Assembly: GCA_016704465.1 (NCBI GenBank)
Contig: JADJAD010000001.1
Span: 806,001-870,000 of the forward strand
DNA: 64,000 nt
DNA from: Gemmatimonadota bacterium
GTDB taxonomy: Bacteria > Gemmatimonadota > Gemmatimonadetes > Gemmatimonadales > Gemmatimonadaceae
Direction: 5' to 3'
Under the pieces are notes generated by a model. The model made no database searches and was not told where the DNA came from. It saw only the letters and a program-made list of their open reading frames with translations. Position 1 is the stretch's first letter. Every line of letters starts with the position of its first letter. Of the stretch, positions 63,580 through 64,000 are shown piece after piece. The translations under genes were made by a program, and so were the position numbers.

Positions 63580-63612
63580 CCGAGTCGGACGCTCGCCCCT
63601 CGGCGCTGCCGG

Positions 63613-64000
63613 TCAGTCCCGAGGGGAGTCGAGCCTCGCCGTCTCGGTGAGGCGCGCACCACGCCCCTCCCACTGGTCGAACGTCCGCGCGGCAGAGAGC
63701 AGGCCGAGTGACCACGTGGCGTCCCGGATCACCCGGACTGGGGCGCCACGGTCGAGCAGACCCTCGACCGCCTGCTTCACGCACACATCGGTCGCGACCC
63801 CGCACACGACGAACTCGGGAAATCCGCCCAGCGCCGCGCGCAGGGCGGCGACGAACGCGTCGGCCCCCGTGTTTCCCTCGAACACCGAGAACTCGCGTTT
63901 CTGGATAAAGACCGGGCGACGCTCGGCGACCGCCTGCTGCGCGACGTCGCGGGCGAGTGCCTCGGTCGCATCCCGTGGCAGGACGAGGGTGGTTGGCCCG
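63613..64000 (-). CDS. Isochorismatase/nicotinamidase-family hydrolase (partial, runs off right end)
   Basis: The visible C-terminal ~128 residues read LVLPRDATEALARDVAQQAV, then PVFIQKREFSVFEGNTGADAFV and FVVCGVATDVCVKQAVEGLLDRG. The K-x-x-x-S-V/F region and the catalytic Cys in VATDVC are characteristic of cysteine hydrolases of the nicotinamidase/isochorismatase fold. Its start lies beyond base 64000. A nicotinamidase role would fit the pnuC/nadR genes but is not shown. Confidence 0.87.
   Translation of the reverse strand, partial: GPTTLVLPRDATEALARDVAQQAVAERRPVFIQKREFSVFEGNTGADAFVAALRAALGGFPEFVVCGVATDVCVKQAVEGLLDRGAPVRVIRDATWSLGLLSAARTFDQWEGRGARLTETARLDSPRD

Overview
This is a G+C-rich bacterial chromosome segment with tightly packed genes on both strands, frequent GTG starts and many secreted or lipid-anchored proteins. 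The mix of secreted peptidases, beta-propeller amidohydrolases, SARP/TPR membrane regulators, PQQ sugar dehydrogenase and DUF6483, together with the codon habits, suggests a member of the Gemmatimonadota (Gemmatimonas/Gemmatirosa-like). That assignment is an inference from gene content, since there is no rRNA gene in the window. I saw no rRNA, tRNA, CRISPR array, phage module or intact insertion sequence.

Layout. 0-14 kb: a partial GHL10-type glycosidase-like lipoprotein, a glyoxalase-fold protein, then exported hydrolases (S9 prolyl oligopeptidase, TolB-propeller/amidohydrolase fusion, M28 aminopeptidase, CocE/S15 hydrolase), a DUF2202 lipoprotein, a KstD-like flavoprotein and a frameshifted VOC gene. 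14-20 kb: Uma2 protein, sulfotransferase, Fpg-type DNA glycosylase and, divergently, HrpB helicase. 20-31 kb: a membrane SARP/TPR regulator facing a DUF5602 lipoprotein, a helix-hairpin-helix secreted protein, DUF6483, an NhaC-type antiporter, a TIGR04076/aldo-keto reductase pair, a BsuPI-like lipoprotein coupled to an M19 dipeptidase, and a serine beta-lactamase-like lipoprotein. 31.2-31.9 kb: a non-coding stretch with a strong hairpin/terminator and a small-RNA candidate. 32-40 kb: WecB, a tandem-VOC protein, then a cyanophycin cluster (cphB, cphA and a stand-alone Mur-ligase-like protein). 40-44.6 kb: a DUF885 lipoprotein, a PQQ sugar dehydrogenase lipoprotein, and pnuC plus a NadR-type kinase for nicotinamide riboside salvage. 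44.8-48.6 kb: an accessory-looking islet of small DUF genes (DUF1801 x2, DUF1569, DUF4262), a frameshifted alpha/beta hydrolase and the tail of an ISL3-type transposase. 48.7-55.5 kb: a CotH lipoprotein, a Ser/Thr kinase coupled to a small ORF, a truncated RibD/DHFR-like fragment and a large DUF2339 membrane protein. 55.6-58.4 kb: ahcY with an ArsR-methyltransferase fusion regulator. 58.5-64 kb: secreted proteins including a phosphodiester glycosidase, an aminotransferase and a partial isochorismatase-family hydrolase.

How the genes work together: the exported peptidases would feed peptide scavenging, and the cyanophycin genes store nitrogen as Asp-Arg polymer. The pnuC/nadR pair and possibly the isochorismatase-family protein serve NAD salvage. 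AhcY with the ArsR-methyltransferase regulator looks like a methyl-cycle control unit.

Two sequence-scale patterns cut across the genes. One is a strongly over-represented octamer GCCTAACG/CGTTAGGC, which seems to account for nearly all rare TTA leucine codons. The other is a family of GGGACGG heptamer arrays placed exactly at gene borders, once as a perfect 24-bp inverted repeat between convergent genes.
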